DNA from: Kitasatospora aureofaciens | GTDB taxonomy: Bacteria > Actinomycetota > Actinomycetes > Streptomycetales > Streptomycetaceae | Length of the DNA stretch: 64,000 bases | Assembly (NCBI RefSeq): GCF_001188955.3 | Contig: NZ_JPRF03000021.1 | Coordinates: 549,389-613,388, forward strand | Reading direction: 5' to 3' | In this document: positions 1-9,385 of the stretch, piece by piece | How positions within the stretch are numbered: the stretch's first letter is position 1 | Layout: each line of letters begins with the position of its first letter | Translations under genes and position numbers: made by a program | The notes under the pieces: model-generated | Databases searched by the model: none | What the model saw: the letters and a program-made list of their open reading frames with translations, nothing else | What the model was told of the DNA's origin: nothing

Positions 1-2
1 TG

Positions 3-1130
3 ATCGACACCGCCACCAACACCGTCACCGCCACGATCACCGTCGGTCCCGTCCCCATCCTGCTGGGGCTTACCCCCGACGGGGCTCACCTCTACGTCAC
101 CAATGTCGGCAACTCCACGGTGAGCGTGATCGACACCGCAACGAACACGGTCACTGCCGTCGTCGGTGTCAGCGCCCAGCCGCGCTTCGTGGCAGTGAGC
201 CCGGACGGCTCCCACGCGTACGTGGCGAACTCCGGCCCGGGCACGGTGAGTGTGATCGACACCGCCACCAACACCGTCGTCGAGAACAGCGGCGTGGGAG
301 GCGGCCCCACCGCTATCGCGGTCTTCCCCGACGGTACGCACGCCTACGTGACCAACGCGCCTGCAAATAGCGTCAGCGATATGGCGACGACCGTGATCCC
401 CGGCCACGGGTCCACGGGAGGGCAGACCACCGTGACTCTCACCGGCCACAACCTGGCCAACGCCACCGCCGTGCACTTCGGTACCGCCCAGGCAGTTATC
501 ACCGCCAACACAACGACATCGATGACCGTCCTCACCCCCGCCGGATCCGGTGCCGTCCCCGTGACGGTCACCACCCCGGGCGGCACCGGCACCCTCGGAT
601 CCTTCTACTACACACCGGTCCCCGCCCTCACCGACATCAGCCCCGTCGCGGGCCCCGTCGCAGGCAGCGACCAGGAGATCGTCATCACTGGCCGCAACCT
701 CGCCGGAGCCATCGACGTGTACTTCGGCCCCACCCGAGCCGTCATCCAAACCGTCTCCGACACCCAGATCACGGTCAGGGCCGCCGGTGCCCCGGCGCCG
801 GGCGGTGTCGCCGTCACCGTGACCACCCCCGGCGGGAGCACCGACGGGCTGTCCTACACCTACGTTGACCCGCCCACCGAAACCGGCGTCAGCCCCAACG
901 CCGGACCGACCGCCGGCGGCACCCAGGTGACCATCACCGGCACCGGCCTCGCATCCACCGACCAGGTCACCTTCAACGGCATCCGGGCACCGTTCGAGGT
1001 CGTCTCCGACACCACCCTGACCGCCACCGCCCCGCCCAGCGGAGCCGACGGCACCGTCGACGTCATCATCACGGGCCCCGGCGGCAGCTCTGCCGGAACG
1101 TTCACCTATACCGCCGATCCCAACATCTGA
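3..1130 (+). CDS. YVTN beta-propeller / IPT-TIG repeat protein (5' partial)
   Basis: The reading frame is open from the first bases of the window, so the N-terminus is missing. The visible part begins with three YVTN-type propeller blades, seen as PDG...YVTN/YVAN followed by SVIDTATNTV, and continues into three immunoglobulin-like IPT/TIG domains, each opening with a P-x-x-G-P/S-x-x-GG motif and closing with TPGG. Proteins of this build are normally cell-surface or extracellular beta structures that bind other macromolecules; no catalytic residues are visible. The protein ends in a short DPNI tail that resembles the PGI tails of the next two IPT proteins downstream. The same propeller-plus-three-IPT design recurs on the minus strand at 7059-8762. 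The family call is firm; function and localisation are inferred. Confidence 0.85.
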   Translation: MDTATNTVTATITVGPVPILLGLTPDGAHLYVTNVGNSTVSVIDTATNTVTAVVGVSAQPRFVAVSPDGSHAYVANSGPGTVSVIDTATNTVVENSGVGGGPTAIAVFPDGTHAYVTNAPANSVSDMATTVIPGHGSTGGQTTVTLTGHNLANATAVHFGTAQAVITANTTTSMTVLTPAGSGAVPVTVTTPGGTGTLGSFYYTPVPALTDISPVAGPVAGSDQEIVITGRNLAGAIDVYFGPTRAVIQTVSDTQITVRAAGAPAPGGVAVTVTTPGGSTDGLSYTYVDPPTETGVSPNAGPTAGGTQVTITGTGLASTDQVTFNGIRAPFEVVSDTTLTATAPPSGADGTVDVIITGPGGSSAGTFTYTADPNI

Positions 1131-1296
1131 CCTCACGTCCGTAGGCTCCCGAGCCGCCTCGCCACCGCTCGCAACGCGAGGGCCGGGCACCGTGGCCCGC
1201 TGCGAGGTCGAGGCGGGCGGGCCAGGACAGCAGCTCCGCGACACCGTCATAAGCGGTGGTGCCCGTCCGGAAGACGGACTGCTGCGCCCCCGGGCG

Positions 1297-1593
1297 GCGT
1301 CGAACACCGTGATCCGGCAGGCGCTCGGCGATCTCGCGCTGCACGGCCTGGTCGCCTCCGACGGCAACACCCGGGACCGGCATAAGACCTGGCGGCTCGA
1401 AGGCTCTGCCGGGCTGGAGGCGGCCGGGCAGGTGCTCGGCCTGCCCCGCCCGGAGATGGGCGGCACGGCTCGGGGCGCCGGCCGTTCTGGTGCCCAGCAC
1501 GCGATGGCGGTCAACGAGACGATCGCCGCGTTCGTCCTCGGCGGCAGCGCGCCCGGGGCCGCGGGCGGGGTGGGCACCGTGCGGTCCTGGCGG
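1297..1593 (+). pseudogene. replication-relaxation family protein fragment
   Basis: The frame reads NTVIRQALGDLALHGL..RDRHKTWRL, then GLEAAGQVLG..EMGGTARGAGRSGA and HAMAVNETI. This resembles the N-terminal winged-helix part of the replication-relaxation proteins found on actinomycete plasmids and integrative elements. There is no convincing start, and the similarity stops where the hairpin-bearing repeat at about 1591 begins, so the 3' part has been lost. It is best read as a relic of a plasmid replication or transfer region. The family name comes from remembered sequence pattern and was not searched. Confidence 0.5.
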
Positions 1594-1670
1594 ATCTTTT
1601 CGGGGGCCGGATGGTGCGCGTCACGGGCAATGGTTTGTGACACGCACCGGTTTGTCCTCCTGTCAGATCG
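1591..1670. repeat. dispersed repeat R1, copy 1 (hairpin-bearing)
   Basis: About 80 bp that recurs in the same orientation near 62152-62232. The core is an inverted repeat: a 12-base arm at 1613-1624, a 12-base loop, and a matching arm at 1637-1648 with one mismatch. The copy at 62 kb has a perfect stem. The copy sits exactly where the replication-relaxation fragment breaks off, so it may mark a recombination or insertion end. Confidence 0.7.
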
Positions 1671-1848
1671 GACGTCGGCGGCTGCCGCCTGGCCGCTCGT
1701 CGGTGTCCGGCTCGCCGCCCGTGCTCGCCGCCGTCCGGGCCGTCCAGGGCGTCGTGCTGCTCGCCGCCGTCCCCGTCCGGTGCGGTCGAGGACTGTCCCG
1801 CCCGCTGTCCCGCGGCAAACTCCGCGCGGCTGGGCGCCGGCCGGCGCA

Positions 1849-2458
1849 TCACCGGTCCGAGCGGAGTCGGCCGAGGACCTGCACCGGCAGGTCGCCGAGC
1901 AGGTGGGCGATGCGCGGGGCGTCGTAGCCGGCGTCCATCACCACCAGGATCTCCGGATCGCCCGCCGTCCACTGTTCTGCCTCCATTAACCGGCCTACGG
2001 TGTTGCGGAGTTGGGCGATGGTGACGGCGGCCAGGTCGGCGCTGGGCTCCAGCCGCACCGCATCCAGGACGGCGGTCCAAGAGGTGCGGCCAGTCTCCAG
2101 CGCGACGACGAACGAGTACGGCCAGCCAGGGATCATCTGGTGCTTGGCGTCGCCGCGGCCATAGGTGTGGCAGAACGAGCGGTCCGGGCAGGTCCCGGCG
2201 CCCGGCCGCAGCCACGGGGAGACGTCCACCGCGAGCACCGGACGCCCGCCGACGGCCCGCGGCAGCGACAGGCCAGCCAGCGCGGTCCAGCAGCCGACTG
2301 GTGTCCAGGCGGCCCCGGTTCAGCGCGCCGTATAGAGCACCGTGCCCGCGCCGGTGCTCGGGCGCCAGCGCCAGGTCCACCAGCCACCACCGCGCCGAGC
2401 TGCCGGTGGCCGCGCTGTGGAAGGCGGCTGGCCGCGGTGGCCTGGAGCGCGGCTGCAT
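1849..2458 (-). pseudogene. DDE transposase fragment (streptomycete NF041680-like)
   Basis: On the minus strand the first part reads LVDLALAPEHRRGHGALYGALNRG..DTSRL. After a frameshift near 2240 the next part reads AVDVSPWLRP, CPDRSFCHTYGRG and IPGWPYSFVVALETGRTSW, then DPEILVVMDAGYD and VLGRLRSDR. These match the N-terminal half of a transposase common in streptomycetes, with the first catalytic aspartate region present. The reading stops after GRLRSDR, so the C-terminal catalytic part is absent. With a frameshift and a 3' truncation it cannot be functional. No terminal inverted repeats were recognised. Confidence 0.7.
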
Positions 2459-2841
2459 TTTCTACTCAGACCGCGGCGCGGTGCCGCTGCGGTCGGGTTT
2501 TTGGGGAGTGTGTGCGGCGTTCTGGGTGCGTGGCCGGTGGTAGGGCTGTGCGTGGCCGGTGGTGCACGCGAGACGCTACGGCCGTCACGTGCTGCTCCAT
2601 TACGGTGACGTATCGTCAACCTTCTTGTGGCTGGCTCACTCCGACGGCTTACTGGTGGTGTCAATCCGGTGGGCCGCCCATCCTCTCCGGGGAGTGGACG
2701 TCGGCCCACCTGTGACGCGACTGTGCTTCCGGGCGGTTGGTGCCCGCTGGGCTCCCCTGGGGAAGGACGTGGTTCGCCATCCGGTGCCGCTGGTCGGCAC
2801 CGGATGGTGCGGTGGCTCGCGCAACCTCTTGTGGAGGCGTC

Positions 2842-3522
2842 ATGCCAACTGTCCGCACCTGGCGAGCCGTCCTCGGTGTCTGCGTCCTGGGCGTGGGCCT
2901 GGCCGCCGTCCCGGCCACCGCGCACGCCCAGACACCCGTCCTGTGCAGCGAGCGCGCTCTGGTGGCGGCGATCACCGCGGCGAACGCCGTCGGCGGGGAC
3001 ACCCTGGCGCTGACGCCGGGCTGCACCTACACGCTCACCAGCGCCCACGGCGGCGGACCCGACGGACCGGTGGGGCTGCCGCCCGTCACCGCCCCGATCA
3101 CCCTGCTGGGCCTGGGGAACACCATCGCCCGAGACCCGGGCGCGCCGCCCTTCCGGATCCTCCAGGTCGAGGGCGCCTCGAACGTGCCGGACACCCACGG
3201 CCAGCTCAGCATGGCGGGGGTCACCATCCGCGGCGGCAGCGCGGTGACGCCCTATCCGGGCGGCGGGATCGCCAACCTGGGCGGCACGCTCTCCCTGGTC
3301 GCCAGTTCCGTGACCGGCAACACCGCAGTCGCCGGGGGCGGGATCTACACCGACAACGGCGCGGTGTCGCTGACCACGAGCTCCGTCACCGGCAACAGCG
3401 CCACCGACAGCGGCGGTGGCATCTACGTCAACTCCGGCGGCGTGACGACGCTGGTCAGCACGATCAGCGGGAACACCCCGGACAACTGTGCCCCGTCAGG
3501 CAGCGTGCCCGGCTGCGGCTGA
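2842..3522 (+). CDS. secreted parallel beta-helix repeat protein
   Basis: The start is the ATG preceded by GGAGG six bases upstream; a longer in-frame extension exists but lacks a ribosome site. The 226-residue product opens with a classical signal peptide (basic MPTVRTWR, a hydrophobic stretch to about residue 25, and an AHA cleavage site before QTP). The mature part contains repeated GGGIY and SSVTGN(S/T)A units, typical of right-handed beta-helix and polymorphic-membrane-protein-like repeats. A Cys pair near the C-terminus (NCAPSGSVPGC) may form a disulfide that caps the helix. It is probably exported and surface-associated; no catalytic site is apparent. It sits among IPT proteins, which suggests a cell-surface gene cluster. 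Confidence 0.8.
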   Translation: MPTVRTWRAVLGVCVLGVGLAAVPATAHAQTPVLCSERALVAAITAANAVGGDTLALTPGCTYTLTSAHGGGPDGPVGLPPVTAPITLLGLGNTIARDPGAPPFRILQVEGASNVPDTHGQLSMAGVTIRGGSAVTPYPGGGIANLGGTLSLVASSVTGNTAVAGGGIYTDNGAVSLTTSSVTGNSATDSGGGIYVNSGGVTTLVSTISGNTPDNCAPSGSVPGCG

Positions 3523-3650
3523 CGGCCCGGCCGACGCCCTCGGCCGCAGGCCCCCTCACGCGACATCCGTCGCCACCAGCGGCCAACACGACCATGCGGT
3601 CGCGGTTCGCCATGCCCTCGCAACACCCATCCAACCAAGGAGGCAGCGCC

Positions 3651-4394
3651 ATGCCCATCTCTCCCAACCAGGGATCGACCGGAGGCGGAACCACCGTCAC
3701 CATCACCGGCACCAACCTCAGCGGTGCCACCGCCGTGCACTTCGGCTCCAAGCTCGGCACCATCACCGCCAACACGGCCACCTCGGTCACCGTCATCTCC
3801 CCGTCCGGCAACGGCACGGTTCCGGTGACCGTGACCACCCCGGGCGGCACCAGCAACCCGCTGTCGTTCTACTACATCGGCGCGCCGTTCAAGGCCGGCA
3901 TCAGCCCCACCTCCGGCGTGACGGCGGGCGGCAACACCGTCACCATCACCGGCACCGGGCTGTCCACCGCCACCGCCGTGCACTTCGGCAGCGCCTCCGC
4001 GACCCCGACCGTGGTCAGCGACGGCCAGCTGACCGTCACCGTGCCGGCGGGCACGGCGGCCGGGTCGGTTGGCGTCAGCGTCACCACCGCGGGCGGCACC
4101 AACAACGGCCTGTCCTACACCTACGTCGACGGGCCCACCATCGGGACCCCGGTCCCCGCGGCGGGGCCGACCTCCGGCGGCACCGCGGTGACCATCCCCG
4201 GCAGCGGGTTCACCACCACCCAGTCGGTCACTTTCGGCGGCGCCCCGGCACCGTTCGATGTCGTCTCCGACACCGAGATCGCCGCGGTCACCCCGCCCGG
4301 AACCGCCGGCGCCGCCGACATCGTGGTCACCACCACCGGCGGCAGCGCCACCGGCACCGGCGCCTTCACCTACGTCGCCGGCCCCGGCATCTGA
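3651..4394 (+). CDS. triple IPT/TIG domain protein
   Basis: The ATG is preceded by AAGGAGG at good spacing, and the first residues, MPISPNQGSTGGG, are already the first strand of an IPT domain. Three IPT/TIG domains follow in 247 residues, each with the pattern PxxGPxxGG..VTITGTGL..A..V.FG and a closing TPGG/TAGG..Y.Y. There is no signal peptide or membrane segment, so the mode of export, if any, is not evident. The protein ends in AGPGI, similar to its neighbours. IPT domains are beta sandwiches that mediate binding. The gene lies about 130 bp after the secreted beta-helix gene on the same strand and may be co-transcribed with it. Confidence 0.85.
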   Translation: MPISPNQGSTGGGTTVTITGTNLSGATAVHFGSKLGTITANTATSVTVISPSGNGTVPVTVTTPGGTSNPLSFYYIGAPFKAGISPTSGVTAGGNTVTITGTGLSTATAVHFGSASATPTVVSDGQLTVTVPAGTAAGSVGVSVTTAGGTNNGLSYTYVDGPTIGTPVPAAGPTSGGTAVTIPGSGFTTTQSVTFGGAPAPFDVVSDTEIAAVTPPGTAGAADIVVTTTGGSATGTGAFTYVAGPGI

Positions 4395-4567
4395 CCGGGC
4401 GACCGGGCCGCTGACGTCCGGTCACCACAACGGCCCGTGAACCGCCGACCCGGTGGGGGGTGCTCCTTCCCCCGACCGGGTCGGCGTCCACCCGCGCCCA
4501 CCCCCACCAGCCCCGGCCCGCAACCCGGGTCGGGCCAAGGCTCCGGCCGCTGCCGAAGGAGCACCTG

Positions 4568-6136
4568 TTGAACCACCCCGCCCCATCGCGCGCCTCGTCC
4601 GGCGCGCGGCCCCTGTCCGTGGCCACCCCCGTCGTCACTTCCGTCTCGCCGGCTTCGGGGCCCGCTGCGGGCGGCACCCGTGTCACGGTGACCGGCACTG
4701 CCTTCACCGGTGCGACCGCCGTGCGATTCGGCGCCATCACGGCGTCCTTCACCGTCGTCTCCGACACCCAGATCACCGCCACCGCACCCCCGGGGACCGG
4801 CACGGTGCAGGTGACCGTCACCACCCCCAGCGGCATCAGCACCCAGTTCGTCACCTACACCTACAGCACCACCTCCGGACCGACCCTCGCCTCCGTCGCC
4901 CCGAGTTCGGGTCCGGCGGCCGGGGGTACGACGGTCACCCTTACCGGCACCGGGTTCACGGGCGCGACCGCCGTGTTGTTCGGTACGACCGCGGCGGCCT
5001 CCTTCACCGTCGTCTCCGGCACGCAGATCACCGCGACGACACCCCCGGGGACGGGGACGGTCCAGGTCACGGTGGTCACCGGGAGCGGTACCAGCAACGG
5101 CGTCCCCTTCACCTACACCACCGCCCCGCTCCCCACTCTCGCGTCGGTGGCCCCGAGTTCGGGTCCGGCGGCCGGGGGTACGACGGTCACCCTTACCGGC
5201 ACCGGGTTCGCCACCGCCACCGCCGTGCGCTTCGGCGCGCTGCCCGCGACCTCGTTCACCGTCGTCTCCGACAGCCACATCACCGCGGTGGCCCCCGCCG
5301 GGACCGGCACCGTGCAGGTCACCGTCACCACGGCGGGCGGCACCAGCAACGGGATCCCCTACGCCTACTCCGCGGCCCCCGTCCTGAGCGGTGTCAGCCC
5401 CAACCAGGGGCCCACATCCGGCGGGAACACCGTCACCCTCACCGGCACCGGGTTCACCGGAGCCACCGCGGTCGCCTTCGGCGCCGCGGCGGCCGCCTCT
5501 TTCACCGTCGTGTCCCCGACCCAGATCACCGCCGTGGCCCCCGCCGGATCCGCCGGTCCGGTCGGCGTCACCGTCACCACCCCGGGCGGCGCGAGCACCC
5601 TCGCCAGCGCCTACTTCTACGTCGCCGCCCCGGTGCTCACCGGTGTCACCCCGGCCGCGGGCCCGCTGGTGGGCGGGAACACCGTCACCCTCACCGGCAC
5701 CCACCTCGTCGAGGCCACCGCGGTGCGCTTCGCGTCCACCCCCGCCGGGGCGTTCACCGTGGTCTCGGACACCCAGATCACCGCGGTGGTCCCCGCCGGG
5801 TCCGCCGGTCCGGTCGGTGTCACCGTCACCACCGTCGGCGGCACCAGCGCCGCGGTCACCTACACCTACCTGGCCGCGCCCACCGTCACCGCGCTCAGCC
5901 CGAGCCAAGGTCCCGTCTCCGGCGGGAACAGCGTCACCCTCACCGGCACCGGCCTTGCTCAGACGAGCCAGGTGCTCTTCGGCGCGGTGCCCGCGGCGTT
6001 CACTGTCGTCTCCGACACCCACCTCGTCGCCGACGCCCCGCCCGGCCCCGCCGGTCCGGTCGGCGTCACCGTCACCACCCCCGGCGGCCCCAGCGCCGCG
6101 AACCCCTACACCCGACTCCCCGCGCCCGGTATCTGA
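4568..6136 (+). CDS. six-domain IPT/TIG repeat protein
   Basis: I place the start at a TTG preceded by GAAGGAG; the frame extends further upstream but without a ribosome site. The 522-residue product has a short unstructured lead (PSRASSGARPLSVAT) followed by six consecutive IPT/TIG domains of about 80 residues. Domains 2 and 3 share long stretches of identical DNA, a sign of recent internal duplication. No signal peptide, sortase motif or membrane helix is visible. The C-terminus is PAPGI, like the PGI and PNI tails of the two IPT proteins upstream. It is likely a binding or structural surface protein. Confidence 0.85.
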   Translation: MNHPAPSRASSGARPLSVATPVVTSVSPASGPAAGGTRVTVTGTAFTGATAVRFGAITASFTVVSDTQITATAPPGTGTVQVTVTTPSGISTQFVTYTYSTTSGPTLASVAPSSGPAAGGTTVTLTGTGFTGATAVLFGTTAAASFTVVSGTQITATTPPGTGTVQVTVVTGSGTSNGVPFTYTTAPLPTLASVAPSSGPAAGGTTVTLTGTGFATATAVRFGALPATSFTVVSDSHITAVAPAGTGTVQVTVTTAGGTSNGIPYAYSAAPVLSGVSPNQGPTSGGNTVTLTGTGFTGATAVAFGAAAAASFTVVSPTQITAVAPAGSAGPVGVTVTTPGGASTLASAYFYVAAPVLTGVTPAAGPLVGGNTVTLTGTHLVEATAVRFASTPAGAFTVVSDTQITAVVPAGSAGPVGVTVTTVGGTSAAVTYTYLAAPTVTALSPSQGPVSGGNSVTLTGTGLAQTSQVLFGAVPAAFTVVSDTHLVADAPPGPAGPVGVTVTTPGGPSAANPYTRLPAPGI

Positions 6137-6212
6137 CACCAGCCCCCTGCACCGGCAGCCCCCGGATGGCCGACCTACCGTCACCGCGCCCGGCGGGCCG
6201 GCCACTCACACC

Positions 6213-6593
6213 AGGAGCTTGTCCACGCCTGTCTCCCCGGACCAGGGTTCCACCGCCGCCGACACCGCGGCCCCACGGGCGCGCTACCTCTCACCGTCAC
6301 TACCGGCGGCGGCCTCACCACCGGCACGGTCTCCTACATCTACCTCGACCCACCGGTCCTCAGCGGCCTGAGCACCACCACCGGCTCCGTCTTCGGCAAG
6401 AACACAATGTCACCGGCCCGCACCTGGCCACCACGACCACTGCCGCCGTAGGCGGCATCCTCACCCGGTTCAGCGTCGGATCCGACACCACCGTGGCCAT
6501 CGACATCCCCGCCCCACCACGGGCCCCGCCGACGTCACCATCACTACCGCCGCCGGCACCGCGACCCTCCCCGGCGCCTACACCTACACCTGA
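6213..6593 (+). pseudogene. decayed IPT/TIG gene
   Basis: Pieces of IPT domains can be read in shifting frames: VSPDQGSTAA near the start, LTVTTGGGLTTGTVSYIYLD and PPVLSGLSTTTGSVFGKN in the middle, and DVTITTAAGTATLPGAYTYT followed by a stop at the end. At least two frameshifts separate these pieces. It looks like a once-intact IPT protein related to the three upstream genes that has lost function, probably the remnant of a fourth tandem paralogue. Confidence 0.6.
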
Positions 6594-6763
6594 CCGCGAG
6601 CAGGGGGACGGCACTGCTCCCCTGCGCCTGACTGAGACCAACCGCAGACCGGGCCGGGCCCCTCACCACAGGGAGCCCGGCCCCCGCGCGCCCTGGTGGT
6701 GGGGGCGGTGGCCCAGCAGATCGTGGACACCTGGCGCCGGCGTCGTCACGTCAGCCGGCGCAG

Positions 6764-6999
6764 CGCAGGCGGTCCAGCCCGGAGGAGTGGCGGCCTGCCC
6801 AACGGTCGGGGCCGAGAGAACGAGATCCGGCCCTCCGGGGGAATCTCGGCCGTCGCGCCGTCGCGCCGTCGCGCCGCCCCGCCGCCCCGCCGACGCCGGC
6901 GACCCAGCGAAGAACCGGCGCTGCCCATTCCTGCCACGCTCCTGCGGCCGGGACTGGCAGCCCGCCGATTCCGATACAGCCCACCGCGCTGGACGCTTC
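6764..6999. repeat. direct repeat R5, copy 1
   Basis: About 220 bp that recurs in the same orientation at about 8801-9004, with clear matches such as GAGAACGAGATCC, GGGAATCTCGGC, CCAGCGAA and CCCGCCGATTCC. The two copies bracket the propeller-IPT gene at 7059-8762. Both contain an inverted repeat with CGAGAT and ATCTCG arms. Copy 2 lies in the upstream region of the minus-strand gene, so the repeat may be a duplicated leader or promoter segment. Confidence 0.65.
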
Positions 7000-7058
7000 G
7001 ACGGGTCAGGGCCCCGGCGATTCCCAGCCGCTGCCCCCGGGCCGTTGCGCCGGGGTCC

Positions 7059-8762
7059 TCAGGTGTAGATGTAGGGCTCGGGTGCGGTGGCGCTGCCTCC
7101 GGGGGTGGCGACGGTCACCTCGACGGCGCCCGCCGTGTGCGCGGGGGCGGTGGCGTTGATCAGGGTGTCGGAGACGACGACGAAGGCGGCGGAGGTGGTG
7201 CCGAAGGCCACGTTGGTCGCGGTGGCCAGGCCGGTGCCTGTGAGGGTGACGGTGGTGCCTCCGGCCGCGGGGCCGGTGACCGGGCTGATGGCGGTGGCGG
7301 ACGGGGGAGCGAGGTAGGTGTAGGTGGCGTCATCGGCGACGCCGCCTACGGTGGTGACGACGACAGGGACGGTGCCGGGCGCCGCGGGTGTGGTGGTGAC
7401 GGTGATTTGACTGTCGGAGAGCACGGTCGGGACCAGGGTGGCGGTTCCGAAGGTCACCGTGGTGACCGTTTGCAGGTTGCGGCCCTCGATGGTGACGGTG
7501 GTGCCGCCCGCCACCGGTCCGGCGCTGGGATGGAGCGCGGTGATACGGGGCGGGGGGATGTAGTAGAACGGGACGGGGAAGCTGGTGCCGCCGGGGGTGG
7601 TGACGGTGACGTTGACGACGCCCTGGCCGGCCGGGGTGACGCAGGTGATCTCGTTGTCGTCGACGACCACGACGTGGGTGGCGAGCCGGTTGCCGAAGTG
7701 GACGGCGGTGGTCCCGGTCAGGTGGGTCCCGATGATCGTGACGGGTGTCCCGCCGCCGGTGGGCCCCTGGTCCGGGAACAGGCCGGTGAGCCCGGGGAGC
7801 ACGCTGACGGTGCTGGCGCCGTTGTTGACGACGTAGATCTGCAGGTCGTCCGGGGTCACGGCGAGGAAGTAGGGGGTGTTCAGTCCGCCGTAGGTGCGCA
7901 CGATGGTGTGGGTGGCGGTGTCGATGGCGCTGACGGTGCCGTTGCCGCTGTCGGAGACGTAGGCGAGCGTGCCGTCCCTGGTGATCGCGACCATGAAGGG
8001 AAGGCTGAAGCCCGGGATGGCGGCGATGATGGTGCCGGTCGCCAGGTCGATGACGTCCACGATGTTGCCGCCGTAGTTGGGGACGTACAGGTACCGTCCG
8101 TCCGGGGTGACGGCGCAGACCCGGGGGAAGAGGAAGCCGGTCAGGCGGGCGGTGACGGTGCCGGTGGCGGTGTCGATGACGCTGATCGCGTTGTCGCCCT
8201 CCTCGCTCACGTAGACGTGCCGCCCGTCGGGGGAGACCGTGACGTTCCGCGGCCCGGTGCCGACGGCGATCTCCCCGAGGACCGTCAGGGTCGCGGTGCC
8301 GATCACGCGCACCCTGTTCAGGCCCTGGCAGGCCACGTACACGCGGCTGCCGTCCGGGGTGGCGGCCAGCCCAACCGGGTTGGCCATGCCGGTGACGGCG
8401 CCGCTGACCGTGTTGGTGGCCGTGTCGATCACTTGGACGGTATTCGCGGCGTAGTTCGCCACGTACACCTGCCGCCCGTCCGGAGTGGCCGTGAGACCCC
8501 AGGGACCGGAGCCCACGTCGATCGAGGCGGTGACCGCCCTGGTCGACGTGCTGATCACCTTGACGGTGCCGTCACCGAAGTCGCTGACGTACGCCCACCG
8601 GCCGTTGGGGGTGATGACCACCCCCACCGGACCCGCACCCACCGGCACGGTAGCCACCGGAGCGGTGGCCGCCGGCGCCGCCGAGCGGTCCAGGGCCGAC
8701 GACGCCCCGGTCACTATCGGGGAGGGCCAGCGCCCACGTCCCGGTTCTGGTCCAGCGTTCAC
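7059..8762 (-). CDS. seven-bladed YVTN propeller plus three IPT/TIG domains
   Basis: The start is a GTG preceded by GGAGGGAGG; the frame is open well upstream but that part has the composition of non-coding repeat. The 567-residue product has seven propeller blades (PNGRWAYVSD, PDGRQVYVAN, PDGSRVYVAC, PDGRHVYVSE, PDGRYLYVPN, RDGTLAYVSD, PDDLQIYVVN), enough to close one propeller, then three IPT domains to the C-terminus. It has the same architecture as the partial protein at the left edge of the window but lies on the opposite strand. No signal peptide is clear. It is probably a binding protein of the cell envelope. The gene is bracketed by the R5 direct repeats, which could promote its deletion. 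Confidence 0.85.
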   Translation of the reverse strand: MNAGPEPGRGRWPSPIVTGASSALDRSAAPAATAPVATVPVGAGPVGVVITPNGRWAYVSDFGDGTVKVISTSTRAVTASIDVGSGPWGLTATPDGRQVYVANYAANTVQVIDTATNTVSGAVTGMANPVGLAATPDGSRVYVACQGLNRVRVIGTATLTVLGEIAVGTGPRNVTVSPDGRHVYVSEEGDNAISVIDTATGTVTARLTGFLFPRVCAVTPDGRYLYVPNYGGNIVDVIDLATGTIIAAIPGFSLPFMVAITRDGTLAYVSDSGNGTVSAIDTATHTIVRTYGGLNTPYFLAVTPDDLQIYVVNNGASTVSVLPGLTGLFPDQGPTGGGTPVTIIGTHLTGTTAVHFGNRLATHVVVVDDNEITCVTPAGQGVVNVTVTTPGGTSFPVPFYYIPPPRITALHPSAGPVAGGTTVTIEGRNLQTVTTVTFGTATLVPTVLSDSQITVTTTPAAPGTVPVVVTTVGGVADDATYTYLAPPSATAISPVTGPAAGGTTVTLTGTGLATATNVAFGTTSAAFVVVSDTLINATAPAHTAGAVEVTVATPGGSATAPEPYIYT

Positions 8763-8800
8763 GCCGTCCTCCCTCCGGCCGCGCCCGCAGGCACGGCAGC

Positions 8801-9004
8801 ACAGGCGGCCCAGCCCGGAGCAGTCCCCGCGGCACGCCTGACAGACCGGACTGAGAGAACGAGATCCCTCCCCGCGGGAATCTCGGCTGCCGCCCCGCGA
8901 CGCCGACGCCCCAGCGAAAGACCGGCGCGGCCCATCCCTGCCACGTTCCTCCGGGGGATGGGCAACCCGCCGATTCCAATACAGCAAACCGTGCAGGACG
9001 CTCA
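8801..9004. repeat. direct repeat R5, copy 2
   Basis: Partner of the repeat at 6764-6999, in the same orientation. It covers the region immediately upstream of the minus-strand propeller-IPT gene, so it probably contains that gene's promoter or leader. The CGAGAT/ATCTCG inverted repeat lies at about 8861-8887. Confidence 0.65.
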
Positions 9005-9114
9005 CACAGTCAGCAAGAGCCCTCGACGCAGCATCACCCGAACGGCGCAGCACACGAGTCAGCCTTCGCCCCCCCCGAGGAACCAACCCGCCGGCCGGTG
9101 GGCTCCGCAAGCCT

Positions 9115-9385
9115 GGGTCTGTACGGTGACCGGTTCTGTCCCGCAATCGGTGGTAAGCAGAGGTGACCGGCATCTTTGGCGTGGTGTGCGAGATTCAATG
9201 GGCTTGTGGACGTGGTGTTTTCGGGGTTGTCGGCGCTGGCGGTCGAGGGCGTGACGGGCGAGTGTGGTGTGATTTGGGTGACCGCGCGCACCCGGGAGGA
9301 TCCAATGCCGTCTCCCGCGTGCGGTACGCCGGTGGGGCGGGTGCACGGCTTCCACCATCGAAACGGTGGCGGACGTGCCGGTGGA
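9115..9385 (+). mobile_element. ISL3-family N-terminal remnant behind an IS256-like end
   Basis: The first 19 bases match exactly the outer tip of the IS256-family copy that ends at 55479. Next comes a frame reading LVDVVFSGLSALAVEGVTGE, CGVIWVTARTREDPMPSPACG and GRVHGFHHR, the zinc-ribbon N-terminus of ISL3-family transposases. A frameshift and loss of all downstream domains follow at about 9385. This is dead insertion-sequence debris. Confidence 0.6.

Noticed and set aside
4370..6205. A 611-codon minus-strand frame across the six-domain IPT gene
   Set aside because: Gly/Arg/Asp-rich antisense frame created by GC3 bias; the plus-strand IPT domains are clearly the real product.
8239..8841. 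Plus-strand frames opposite the propeller-IPT gene
   Set aside because: They are shadows of the minus-strand gene, with no ribosome site and Val/Thr/Pro-biased composition typical of antisense GC-rich frames.
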